From positions 1 to 64,000 of the forward strand of contig JAJCXX010000084.1 of NCBI GenBank assembly GCA_029263195.1: a stretch of 64,000 nucleotides of DNA, in the 5' to 3' direction. This stretch comes from Acidimicrobiales bacterium. Its GTDB lineage: Bacteria > Actinomycetota > Acidimicrobiia > Acidimicrobiales > Aldehydirespiratoraceae. This document shows positions 8,148 to 17,326 of the stretch, piece by piece. Position numbers and translations under genes: made by a program. Numbering within the stretch: position 1 is the first letter of the stretch; the number at the start of each line of letters is the position of its first letter. The notes below the pieces were generated by a model, which saw only the letters and a list, made by a program, of their open reading frames with translations, was not told where the DNA came from and did no database searches.

Positions 8148-9431
8148 GTGATGGAGTACGGGCCCAGCACTCTGAGGCCGTCAAAGTACTCGCCACGCGA
8201 GGCGAAGAAGCGTCGCTTGCTGGCTCTACATCGGGTCGCGGGGATATCGCTCGCAGTAGGCCTGCTCGGGCTGTCGCTAACGAGCTGTGAGCTGAACAGA
8301 CGGCGTGTGCTGGTCTGGCACGACTGGCCAGACCCGCAAGCCGAAGTCCTTATCGAACTCCTCCAAGGCTATTCCGAGCTTGATCCAAGCCTTCGGCTGA
8401 TCATCGAGTACGTGCCCTCGGGCGAACTCGAAGCGCGGTTCATCGACGAGGTCCGGTCCGGGTTCGGCCCCGACGTGATGCTAGGGGTCGACGCCGACCG
8501 TCTCGCTGATCTAGTGGCGGCCGACGCAGTTCGTTCGATCTCCCCGGCACAGTCAGCCGACCATCGCTTCGACCAACTCGAGGCTCGGGCACTTCAGGTC
8601 ATGGCGATCGACGGTAGTCAGCAAGGGGTACCTCTCGCCGGTTTCACGGACGTGCTCTATTTCCGGGACGGGATCGAACCGCCTTCCACGCTCCACGCGG
8701 TCATCGACCTGGCCGAGGCCGGTTACACGACGGGGATACCCGTCGACTTCGTTGGCGCGTACTGGGGAGTCGACGCGTTCGGCGGCACAGTATTCGGAGA
8801 TGACAACACCCTCGCCCCCGATGACGGGTTCGTCGAGTGGATGGAGTGGATGCTCGAGGCCGGGCCTCAGCCAAACGTGATCCTCGGCGGCGACTACGAG
8901 TCTCTGCGCGACAGTTTTGCACGCGGCCGGATCGATCTCTTCGTGGGAAGCTCGGGCGAGCTGGCGCAACTCCGATCGGTGCTCAGTGAGCCGCCCTCCG
9001 ACGGCGGCGAGCCAAGATTTGGGCTCACGACGCTGCCAGGAGCGACCAACGAAGCCCCCGGTGGATTCCTTGAGATCGAGGGAATGGTCATCAACCGGCA
9101 CACGGACCACATGACCGAAGCTCTCGCCCTTCTCGAGTATCTGACGAATGTGCCGTCGCAGGGCCGTATCGCTCGTTCTGGGCTGGGCCGAATTCCGATT
9201 AACGAGTCGGTCGCTATCGACCCCACGATCAGCCCGGTCGAGGCCGCGCTGCTCCGACAGCAGCGACGCTCGGTTGTGCTGCCGCGCTCATTTGAGGAAA
9301 ACCTCGCTGACTTGACGGACCTGGGCAATGAGATCTACCTCCAGGTTGCCCGTGGGCTGTTGCCTCCCGCCGACGCAGGAGCGGTGTTGAGAGCCCGATA
9401 CGACGAGCTGACACGGGTGGAACATGACTGA
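8148..9431 (+). CDS. extracellular solute-binding protein-like lipoprotein
   Basis: lipobox LTSC; VLVWHDWPDPQAEVLIELLQGYSELDPSLRLIIEYVP...; GTG 8148 or ATG 8151 start. Confidence 0.75.
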   Translation: MMEYGPSTLRPSKYSPREAKKRRLLALHRVAGISLAVGLLGLSLTSCELNRRRVLVWHDWPDPQAEVLIELLQGYSELDPSLRLIIEYVPSGELEARFIDEVRSGFGPDVMLGVDADRLADLVAADAVRSISPAQSADHRFDQLEARALQVMAIDGSQQGVPLAGFTDVLYFRDGIEPPSTLHAVIDLAEAGYTTGIPVDFVGAYWGVDAFGGTVFGDDNTLAPDDGFVEWMEWMLEAGPQPNVILGGDYESLRDSFARGRIDLFVGSSGELAQLRSVLSEPPSDGGEPRFGLTTLPGATNEAPGGFLEIEGMVINRHTDHMTEALALLEYLTNVPSQGRIARSGLGRIPINESVAIDPTISPVEAALLRQQRRSVVLPRSFEENLADLTDLGNEIYLQVARGLLPPADAGAVLRARYDELTRVEHD

Positions 9432-10860
9432 TGAGAGCAGCGGCGAGCAGGTAACGGTGATCGTCGACCGCGCACTCGTCTTCCTCAGCCGGGGCGAGGT
9501 GGTCGAGCAACTCGTCGTATTGCTCCTCGTGTTGATCGTCAGCCGGATAATGAGTCGAGCTCTCTGGTGGACGATCGACCTTGGGCGGAAACGACTGCCT
9601 TCGTCGGCTCGGCTGGCGCGGCTCCTCGAGACAGGCGTGTCTTCTCGCTTGCTGGACCTGGTACGAGCGGGCAGCGCTCCGACAATCGGAATCGTCCTGG
9701 CCACGGTTACCAAGCGAGAGCTCGAAGCCGCGGGCCGGGTGACCGGTCTCCTCGAGGAGCTGATCGGGGTGTTCGTCGTGCTGTTGGCCGGTGAGATCGT
9801 GATGACCGGACTCACTGGCGGTCTGGAACCCGCCGAGGGTCGCCGCCATCGGCGCCGATTTTTCAAACCGTTGATTGCGATCATCGTGGGACTGATGATC
9901 CTCAACCATCTGGCCGATCTCGGCCGACTGGCCTCCGCGCCGGCGGTCGAGGCATTCGGTAGCCCTCTGAGTGTCGGAGCGCTTTTCGTCGCAACTCTCG
10001 GCATCTGGTTCTGGACCGACGCGATCAACCTGATGAATACCGTGGTCGTCGACTTCGTCTCCAAACACACCAGCTTCAACGATGGATCGGCCGAGGCCAC
10101 GCTGTTGCTGGTCCGGTATGGGCTCATTCTGATGGGGATTACGTACGGCGTGGGTCAACTGCAGCTCGACGCGTCAACCGTCGCCGCGATCACCGGTGGC
10201 CTGTCCGTGGGTATCGGGTTCGGGATGCGCGAGGTCCTCGGCAACTTCATCAGTGGCAGCTTTCTGTTGTTCGAGCGCTCGCTTAGGCCCGGCGACATCG
10301 TCGAGATGGATGAGCAGATCGGAACTGTGGAGCGTTTGACCGTACGGTCGACCACGGTTCGCACAATTGACAACGAAGAGATCGTGGTGCCGAACCAGCG
10401 ATTCTTCACCCAATCCTTCAAGACGTTCACAGGGACCGACGAGAAGGTTCGATTCAACGTGGTCGTGATGGCGAACTGCGACAACGACGTGGAGCATGTG
10501 CGAGGCGTTCTTCATCGGGTGGCCTCGTCACATCCCGAGATCTTGGATGATCCAAGACCGGACGCATGGGTAGAGGATGGATTCGGCAACAACATTGTTT
10601 CGTATCGACTCAATATGTGGTCGGCGTCTCCGCTCGCTATCCCGCGACTCCGCAGCGACGTCGTCCGGCTCGTATGGATCGCATTTCAGGACGCAGGAAT
10701 CGCGCTTGTATTCCCCGACATGAAGGTGCACTCCAACGCCAGCGCCGGAGAGCACCTGTGGTCGCCTTCCATCACGCCCCACTCGTCCACCGACGGTGCC
10801 AACGCGTCTGCACCCCAGTCGAACCCCCAGGATCTTCAAGTGTCGCGGGCAACAAGCTAA
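9424..10860 (+). CDS. MscS-family mechanosensitive channel-like protein
   Basis: VGIGFGMREVLGNFISGSFLLFERSLRPGDIVEM...GTVERLTVRSTTVRTIDNEEIVVPNQRFF; multiple N-terminal TMs; 8-bp overlap with upstream gene. Confidence 0.9.
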   Translation: MTDESSGEQVTVIVDRALVFLSRGEVVEQLVVLLLVLIVSRIMSRALWWTIDLGRKRLPSSARLARLLETGVSSRLLDLVRAGSAPTIGIVLATVTKRELEAAGRVTGLLEELIGVFVVLLAGEIVMTGLTGGLEPAEGRRHRRRFFKPLIAIIVGLMILNHLADLGRLASAPAVEAFGSPLSVGALFVATLGIWFWTDAINLMNTVVVDFVSKHTSFNDGSAEATLLLVRYGLILMGITYGVGQLQLDASTVAAITGGLSVGIGFGMREVLGNFISGSFLLFERSLRPGDIVEMDEQIGTVERLTVRSTTVRTIDNEEIVVPNQRFFTQSFKTFTGTDEKVRFNVVVMANCDNDVEHVRGVLHRVASSHPEILDDPRPDAWVEDGFGNNIVSYRLNMWSASPLAIPRLRSDVVRLVWIAFQDAGIALVFPDMKVHSNASAGEHLWSPSITPHSSTDGANASAPQSNPQDLQVSRATS

Positions 10861-10873
10861 AGGAGACGAAATC

Positions 10874-11167
10874 ATGAAGACCATCAGGACCGTCGCCAAG
10901 CCATCAGTAGGGATCGTGGCGGTCGTGCGCGAGAAGCTGCGTTCGGCCAGTAGGAATCGCCATCGCGAGTCGCTTCTGACCGAACTCGGGCTGCTCTGCT
11001 ACAAAGACCGATCGGGCGCGTCGACGGGCGACGCGGATGCCGACATCAACCGATTGGTGGCCAAGCTCCTGTTGCTCGATGAACCATGGGGCGACAGCGA
11101 CCAAACGGTGGTTGTTCCCGACGGAGATGGCGACCGGTCCCGGGATGTCGCCGGGCCGAAACCGTGA
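10874..11167 (+). CDS. hypothetical protein
   Basis: in operon with MscS gene, 13-bp spacing with AGGAGACG Shine-Dalgarno. Confidence 0.55.
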   Translation: MKTIRTVAKPSVGIVAVVREKLRSASRNRHRESLLTELGLLCYKDRSGASTGDADADINRLVAKLLLLDEPWGDSDQTVVVPDGDGDRSRDVAGPKP

Positions 11168-11478
11168 CGACCGAGACGGCTGTCTGGCTTGAGCCCCTGA
11201 CCTACTGGCTCCGCATCGAGGACATCGTGAGTGAGCCCCGGATCGGCGTCAGGTTGGTCAACCAGGCGACCGAAGGTCAGTTCCTGCTGGCCTCCGGCGA
11301 TGATCTCGCCGGGTGGATCGACGAGTCAGAAGCTTTGCTCCAATCTCTTCAATCCGAGCTTTGCCATGGGCCGGGGAGCGACTACCCCCAGCTGCTCGAC
11401 ATCGTCATGTCGATGCCACCGGTCGAGTCGCTGCGGTCCGTGCTCGCGGTCGCTTCTCGACAGGAGGCGGTGTCATAG
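11164..11478 (+). CDS. hypothetical protein
   Basis: GTGA overlap with preceding ORF (VTTETAVWLEPLTYWLRIEDIV...). Confidence 0.5.
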   Translation: MTTETAVWLEPLTYWLRIEDIVSEPRIGVRLVNQATEGQFLLASGDDLAGWIDESEALLQSLQSELCHGPGSDYPQLLDIVMSMPPVESLRSVLAVASRQEAVS

Positions 11479-11484
11479 CTCAGA

Positions 11485-11522
11485 GGCACTTTTGCATTGA
11501 GCCAACGCTTCACCGATCGCGG
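11485..11522 (+). repeat. copy 1 of a dispersed intergenic element GGCACTTTTGCATTGAGCCAACGCTTCACCGATCGCGG
   Basis: 34 of 38 positions match copy 2 at 48489-48526. Confidence 0.7.
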
Positions 11523-11525
11523 GCT

Positions 11526-12473
11526 TCAGCGGTCGTCGCAGCTGATTCGGAACGAACCGTCGAGGTCGAGGGGCAGGACCAGGGTGCGTAGCCGGAGTTC
11601 GAACGACGCCGCGCACATTGAATCGGGGTCGTCGACGAACTCGTCTGCGTACTCCGCGTTGAACACCGGTTTGCCGGCATCGATGAACGGCTCGTTCAGG
11701 TTGCACTCGTCGTGCTCATGGCACTGCTCGTTGACCGCGAAGTCGAAGGCGTCCACGAGATCAGGGATCTGGTCGAGGTCGTTCTTGAGTCCGACGAGCA
11801 GCCCCCGGTCGTGGGCCGCATCCGCCAACTGCCGGTTGAACGCCAGCTGGTGGTCGTACGTGAGATCGAACCCGGTGTCGTTCACGTAGCCGTCGACATT
11901 GTCGGGCTCCGCTCCGTCGCAGCCAAGCTCGACGGCACGGTCAAGCCGCCCCTCGTTCACCTCTCGAACCGACCCCGACCGGACGTCGAGCCACCGCTCG
12001 TCCTCGAAACCGTCGAGGGCTCGGCCCAGATCCGCGGCGGCATAGCCGTCGGCGTCGGGGCGCCAGCCCTCGTAGGAGCCTGCCGAGAAATAGCAGATCA
12101 CGATCCGGCTATCGGCATGGAGCTCATCGACCAGAGCCGCCGAGGTCTCGAACAGATCGACGTCGTAGACATCCACCTCGAACGAAGAGTCGAGGTCGCC
12201 CTGGAGCTGCCACTGCCAGGTCGAGTCGACCGACAGACTCGTCTCGCCCGCCAGAGCCGAGGTCGACTCGGAGCCGGGAGCGGATGTGGTGATGGTGAAC
12301 CGGTCGACCTCGTCGTCGTCCACGGTGACGAACGCCCCCTCGGCCCGAGGTGTGCTCTCGTCCTTGTCGGCCGCATCGTCGTCGCCGCATGCCGCTAGCA
12401 ACAGCGCGGCGACCGTCACAACGGTCCAACTGGCCAGGGGTGTGCCTCGTCGACCGGGTCCCATTCGTCCCAT
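11526..12473 (-). CDS. endo-alpha-1,4-polygalactosaminidase-like (GH114) lipoprotein
   Basis: VICYFSAGSYEGWRPDADGY...WLDVRS...CDGAEPDNVDGY...NRQLADAAHDRGLLVGLKND; lipobox LLAAC. Confidence 0.85.
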   Translation of the reverse strand: MGRMGPGRRGTPLASWTVVTVAALLLAACGDDDAADKDESTPRAEGAFVTVDDDEVDRFTITTSAPGSESTSALAGETSLSVDSTWQWQLQGDLDSSFEVDVYDVDLFETSAALVDELHADSRIVICYFSAGSYEGWRPDADGYAAADLGRALDGFEDERWLDVRSGSVREVNEGRLDRAVELGCDGAEPDNVDGYVNDTGFDLTYDHQLAFNRQLADAAHDRGLLVGLKNDLDQIPDLVDAFDFAVNEQCHEHDECNLNEPFIDAGKPVFNAEYADEFVDDPDSMCAASFELRLRTLVLPLDLDGSFRISCDDR

Positions 12474-12511
12474 GGGTCCATGATCGCGCCCCCCGCCCAG
12501 TCAAGAAGACA

Positions 12512-13123
12512 TCAGGCCTGGCGCAGCGACTGCTTGGTCGACTCGAGGTGAGAGCTGATCTCAGCGGCGGAGGCTCCGCCGCGAATCATCACGGCCAGCC
12601 CGAGCACGGTGGCGACGAGAACGTTGGCCATGGCATCGACCCGGTGAGCTTCGAACTCGCCGAGGTCGACGGCCCGCCCGAGTGCGGTGGTGAACCCCTC
12701 TCGCAGGAACGATCGATGCCGAGTCCCGTGCGCGATCAGTGCCGGATCGGCGGTTCCGAGCTCGGTCGACGTGTTGACCGCGAGGCAGCCCCGGTCCTCG
12801 CCAACATGATCGACTTGCTCCCAGATTCGGTCGAAGAACGCGTCGACGTCATCGAGGCCGTGGTTGCCACCCTGCAGCACGCTCGCGACCATTGTGCGGT
12901 GGTCGTCGAGGTACCGATCGAGTGCCGTCCGGTACAGCATCTCCTTCGATCCGAATGCGCCGTAGAGGCTCGACTTGCTCAGCCCGGTGCGCTCGACGAC
13001 GTCGCCTATCGAGGTCGCCGCGAATCCCTTCTCCCAGAACACATCGACGACGGCCCTAAGCACCGCGTCGCGGTCGAACTCACGGGGTCGCCCGATTTTC
13101 GGCGCGGTGTCGGTGGAGGTCAC
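12512..13123 (-). CDS. TetR-family transcriptional regulator
   Basis: GRPREFDRDAVLRAVVDVFWEKGFAATSIGDVVERTGLSKSSLYGAFGSKEMLY; GTG start at 13123 assumed. Confidence 0.85.
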   Translation of the reverse strand: MTSTDTAPKIGRPREFDRDAVLRAVVDVFWEKGFAATSIGDVVERTGLSKSSLYGAFGSKEMLYRTALDRYLDDHRTMVASVLQGGNHGLDDVDAFFDRIWEQVDHVGEDRGCLAVNTSTELGTADPALIAHGTRHRSFLREGFTTALGRAVDLGEFEAHRVDAMANVLVATVLGLAVMIRGGASAAEISSHLESTKQSLRQA

Positions 13124-13156
13124 GATGTGAAGAATACCGGAGTTCGACAAGCTTCT

Positions 13157-13170
13157 GGAACCAGAGTTCC
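13157..13170. promoter_or_regulatory. candidate TetR operator GGAAC-CAGA-GTTCC
   Basis: inverted repeat in the divergent TetR/SDR intergenic region. Confidence 0.4.
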
Positions 13171-13227
13171 GAAAGTCGATCATTGGCAGTACTATCGGAC
13201 CAATCATTCCAGAAGGAGAGAACCGAC

Positions 13228-14217
13228 GTGCCTGACTCTGATCATCAACAGCGCTCGGCCCTCGTCACGGGGGCCAACTCAGGACTGGGCCTCGAGGCGG
13301 CCCGCCAGCTCGCCGAGCTCGGCTACCGATCGATCGTGCTGGCCTGCCGCAGCCAGGCGAAGGCCGACAAGGCCCGGGCCGAGTTGGTCGAATCCACCGG
13401 CGTCGACCCGTTCTCGACACTCGAGGTCGACGTGGCCGAAATCCAGTCGTCGCGCGCTGCGGCCGCCGAGCTCATCAACCGCGGGGCCGGCTTCGACTCC
13501 GTACTCCTCAACGCCGGCATGGTGCCCAGCACCCTCGACCGAACCAACGATGGCATCGAGATGTGCTTCGCCGCGTCGCTCGTTGGCCACCACATCATCA
13601 CCGCCGCCCTGCTGGACGCAGGACTGATCAACGACGGCGCGGCGGTCGTGTTGGTCGGCTCGGAGGCGGCCAACGACGACCTCCCCAAGGCGATGGGCAT
13701 GAGCGTCTACGACTTCGTACGCGGTGAACCCTCCGACTTCGGCCCGACACCCGAGCAGGCCATGGTGCATTTCGCTCGCGCCGACAACGGACCGAAGTAC
13801 GACGGCAATCACCAATACTCCTCCACTAAGGCGTTCTCGGCCTGGTGGTCTGCGGCAATGGCCCGACGCCACCCCGGCAGCGTGAGCTTCTACACCGTCT
13901 CGCCCGGCGCGAACATGCGAACCAACGCCGCCCGCCACGCAACCGGCGCATTCAAGCTCATGGTCGGCTTCATGCGGCGGTTTGGGAGGCTCCTGCGCAT
14001 GGATCAGCCGATTGAGCAGGGCGCCGGCCGCTACATCGACGTGCTCCACGGCAACAACGGTCCGTTCCAGAACGGCGGCACCTACACGTCCCGACCAAAG
14101 AAGATGACCGGACCCCTCGTCGCATCCACCGCGCCGCACCTCCTCGTCACCGAACGCCAGGACACCGCGATTTCAGTACTCGACAAACTCACCCACCAGC
14201 AAAGTGAGGCCTCATGA
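13228..14217 (+). CDS. short-chain dehydrogenase/reductase
   Basis: ALVTGANSGLGLEAARQLAELGYR...LNAGMVP...YSSTKAFSAWW. Confidence 0.85.
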   Translation: MPDSDHQQRSALVTGANSGLGLEAARQLAELGYRSIVLACRSQAKADKARAELVESTGVDPFSTLEVDVAEIQSSRAAAAELINRGAGFDSVLLNAGMVPSTLDRTNDGIEMCFAASLVGHHIITAALLDAGLINDGAAVVLVGSEAANDDLPKAMGMSVYDFVRGEPSDFGPTPEQAMVHFARADNGPKYDGNHQYSSTKAFSAWWSAAMARRHPGSVSFYTVSPGANMRTNAARHATGAFKLMVGFMRRFGRLLRMDQPIEQGAGRYIDVLHGNNGPFQNGGTYTSRPKKMTGPLVASTAPHLLVTERQDTAISVLDKLTHQQSEAS

Positions 14218-14615
14218 CCACCGCCGAAGACGTCACCCTCGTCCAAAACGCGATCCACAACCCCGGAGAGCCGCGTCACTTCATGCGTATCGTTCCCGCG
14301 GGCGAACGGCGCTCGGCATCGGTCGGTGAAACCGCGATCGCCCAGTCGGCCGATGCAGTGGTCGTCAAGGAGATCGGGCTCGACCTCTACGACCACGTGA
14401 TCTACTTTCCCCGCGCCGACGTGAACATGGACGCGCTCGTCCACCTCGACAAGTCGACCCATTGCCCACTCAAGGGCGACGCGGAATACTTCGACCTCGT
14501 CGTCGACGGCGAAAGAATCGCCGAGGGCGCATGGTCCTATGTCAACACCATCGACGTCGCCGCCGAGCTACGCCACCTCGTCGCGTTCGACACCACAAAG
14601 GTCACCGTCAGCTAG
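14214..14615 (+). CDS. DUF427-domain protein
   Basis: STHCPLKGDAEYFDLVVDGERIAEGAWSY; ATGA overlap with SDR gene. Confidence 0.8.
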   Translation: MTTAEDVTLVQNAIHNPGEPRHFMRIVPAGERRSASVGETAIAQSADAVVVKEIGLDLYDHVIYFPRADVNMDALVHLDKSTHCPLKGDAEYFDLVVDGERIAEGAWSYVNTIDVAAELRHLVAFDTTKVTVS

Positions 14616-15486
14616 CACGTCGCCACATCTCCGTGGCGTGTACCTGGTTGAACGTGAAGACGTGGAGGCCGGTGACGTGGTTGTTTCGCAGGGTTGCGCT
14701 TAGTGGTATGAGAAGCTGGTTGGGGTTGTAGGCGCGGGCGGCGAGGAGCTTGGTGAGCGCGGTGCGGTTCTTCTTGAGGTAACTGAGCGAGTCACCGATG
14801 CCGAGGCGTGATCCCATGGCGAGGAGTCGGGCGCGGTCCACGACGCCAGGAAGGCCGAGGTGTATTGGCATGGTGAGTCCGCTGGCCCGGGTGGCGGTGG
14901 TCCAGTTGGCGATGGTGGTGGTGTTGAAGCACATCTGGGTGCTGCACCATGAGCGGATCCCAGCGCGGTGAATCACTTCCTGTTTCTGGAGGAGGGCTTC
15001 GTCTAGCTGGCCGCGTTCGAGGAACGGGTGGCCATCGGGGTATGCAGCGATGCCGATGGCGCCAAGGCTGTGATCGGTGTCGAGGAGCTCATCGAGGAAT
15101 TGAATTGACCCGGGATAGCGGCCCGGTGTTGGTGTGTCGCCGGCGACCACGAAGATCGACTCGATAGCGTCGTCGCGAAGCCATCTGCTGATCCGTTTGA
15201 CGTGGGAGCGGTCGCGGACTTGGCGGGCAGCGATGTGAGGGATCGGTCTGAACCCGCGACTCCTGAGTTCACCTGACACTCGCAGGGATTCGTCGATTCC
15301 CATGCGTGGAGAACATGTCACTGAGACTTCGGCACCTTCGGGCAGCGCGGCGATGGCGGCGGGTGCGGTCTTGAGGGGGAGTATCTCGAACGTGAGGTTT
15401 CGAATGAGTTCGATTCGGTAGGCACGTACGTCGGGTGTTTCTGTCTCCTTGGGTTGTCGGCCGAACAGTTTCATGGCTGGTCTCAT
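14608..15486 (-). CDS. methylenetetrahydrofolate reductase-family protein
   Basis: FEILPLKT...AEVSVTCSPRMGIDESLRVSGELRSRGFRPIPHIAARQV...IFVVAGDTPTPGRYPGSIQFL. Confidence 0.8.
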   Translation of the reverse strand: MRPAMKLFGRQPKETETPDVRAYRIELIRNLTFEILPLKTAPAAIAALPEGAEVSVTCSPRMGIDESLRVSGELRSRGFRPIPHIAARQVRDRSHVKRISRWLRDDAIESIFVVAGDTPTPGRYPGSIQFLDELLDTDHSLGAIGIAAYPDGHPFLERGQLDEALLQKQEVIHRAGIRSWCSTQMCFNTTTIANWTTATRASGLTMPIHLGLPGVVDRARLLAMGSRLGIGDSLSYLKKNRTALTKLLAARAYNPNQLLIPLSATLRNNHVTGLHVFTFNQVHATEMWRRAS

Positions 15487-15684
15487 CTCGTGAGGCTCGC
15501 ATGACCGTAGTGCCGGACCGACTGTCCGGTGACTCGGCAGAAAAGCGGCCCGAACCCTAGCGTTGGAGGTGGGTCTACGTCAGACTGCTCCGAATGTCGA
15601 AACTGTCCCGCATTGTGGATCCGCTTGTGTTCCGGCCCGGGCCGACCCTCTCGTCCGACTCGCTGAGTCGAGGGGCGCCATGAG

Positions 15685-17268
15685 ATGAACAATCGTGCCC
15701 CCGAGGCGAGTGCCGGCCTGCCCGAGAACCGCGGTCGGCGACGGCTGCGAGGCGGCGGGCGCAGAACTCGCACCCGCGACGTCGTGGCCGAGCAGCCACC
15801 GTTCGCCCAACCCTCCATGAGGTGGAAGCCCGTAGAGGCGGTGTCCACCGACGAGCTCGAGGCAATTCATCTTGCGTCACTCCGTGTTCTCAAAGAGACC
15901 GGGATGGACTTCCTTCATTCTGAGGCGAGACGCCTCCTCGCGTCCGCAGGCGCCGACGTCGACCCCGACAGCGAGCGGGTGCGATTCGATCCCGACCTCG
16001 TCATGGATTTGGTGGCCTCTGCGCCGTCGGAGTTCGTCCTTCACGGGCGCGAACCGCATCGCGATCTGCACATCGGCGGCGACAGCGTTGCGTTCTGTTC
16101 GGTAGCCGGTGCACCAAACATCGTCGATGCCCGCGGTGGGCGACGGCCGGGCAACCGCGCCGACTACCAGATGCTCCTGCGACTGGCGCAGACCGCGAAC
16201 TCGATCCATGCGTTGCCCGGCTATCCGGTGGAACCAGTCGACATTCACCCGTCGATCCGACATCTCGAAGCGATCTGGGATGCCCTGACCCTCACCGACA
16301 AGGTGTTCCACGTGTACAGCCTCGGCCGCCGTTGCAACCTCGACGCGATTGAGATGGTTCGGATCGCACGGGGGGTCACACCCGAGGAGCTCGACGCGCA
16401 GCCGAGCCTCACCAGCACCATAAACGCCAGTTCGCCACTGCGCTACGATCATCCCATGCTCGAGGGAATCCTCGAGATGTCGGCCCGGAACCAGGTGACC
16501 ATCATGACGCCATTCACCTTGGCCGGTGCGATGGCTCCGGTCACCCTGGCCGGCGCGCTCGTGCAGCAGAACGCCGAGGCACTGGCAGGGATCGCCATGA
16601 CCCAGGTCGTGCGCGCCGGCTCACCGGTGATCTACGGCGGCTTCACGTCGAACGTCGACATGCGGTCGGGCTCGCCGGCATTCGGGACACCCGAGTACGC
16701 AACTGCGTGCCTCGTCGGCGGTCAACTCGCCCGCCGCTATTCTCTGCCATACCGGTCGTCGAACGTGAATGCTTCCAACGCCGTCGACGCCCAGGCCGGC
16801 TACGAGAGCATGTGGGCGTTGTGGGGCGCGATCATGGGCGGCTCAAACTTCGTGATGCACGGTGCCGGCTGGATGGAGGGCGGCCTGCACGCCAGCCCCG
16901 AGAAGATGATCATCGACGTCGACCTACTGCACATGGTCGCCAAGTTCCTCGAACCCCTCGACCTGAGCGACGACGCGCTCGGCGTCGACGCGCTCGCCGA
17001 AGTCGGGCCCGGCGGCGACTTCTTTGTCAGCCCGCACACCCTGTCGCGCTACCAGACCGAATTTCATTCGCCGCTCGTCTCCGACTGGCGGAACTGGGAG
17101 ACATGGGAGGAAGCCGGAAGCCCCGACGCTCTCACCCGCGCCACCGGCGTGGTCGATCAGTTCCTCGCCGCGTACGAAGAACCCGCCATCGACGATGTCC
17201 GCCGCGACGAGTTACGCACCTTCGTCGACCGTCGCATCGCCGATGGCGGCGTCGAGACCGACTACTGA
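15685..17268 (+). CDS. trimethylamine methyltransferase (MttB)-superfamily protein, non-pyrrolysine type
   Basis: N-terminal RGRRRLRGGGRRTR then VSTDELEAIHLASLRVLKETGMDFLH...; continuous 527-aa frame without in-frame TAG. Confidence 0.85.
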   Translation: MNNRAPEASAGLPENRGRRRLRGGGRRTRTRDVVAEQPPFAQPSMRWKPVEAVSTDELEAIHLASLRVLKETGMDFLHSEARRLLASAGADVDPDSERVRFDPDLVMDLVASAPSEFVLHGREPHRDLHIGGDSVAFCSVAGAPNIVDARGGRRPGNRADYQMLLRLAQTANSIHALPGYPVEPVDIHPSIRHLEAIWDALTLTDKVFHVYSLGRRCNLDAIEMVRIARGVTPEELDAQPSLTSTINASSPLRYDHPMLEGILEMSARNQVTIMTPFTLAGAMAPVTLAGALVQQNAEALAGIAMTQVVRAGSPVIYGGFTSNVDMRSGSPAFGTPEYATACLVGGQLARRYSLPYRSSNVNASNAVDAQAGYESMWALWGAIMGGSNFVMHGAGWMEGGLHASPEKMIIDVDLLHMVAKFLEPLDLSDDALGVDALAEVGPGGDFFVSPHTLSRYQTEFHSPLVSDWRNWETWEEAGSPDALTRATGVVDQFLAAYEEPAIDDVRRDELRTFVDRRIADGGVETDY

Positions 17269-17326
17269 GCCGTGCCGTCCCATTGAGTCCAGCCCCACCC
17301 GTCACCATCAGAGGAGTCGCCTCGTC

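Noticed and set aside
15513-15529. CCGGAC-N5-GTCCGG hairpin upstream of the MTHFR-like gene as a riboswitch
   Set aside because: Short isolated hairpin; no recognisable SAM, THF or cobalamin riboswitch core could be traced.
15685-17268. Possible pyrrolysine-dependent MttB
   Set aside because: The ORF is continuous with no in-frame TAG, and no pyl genes are in the window.
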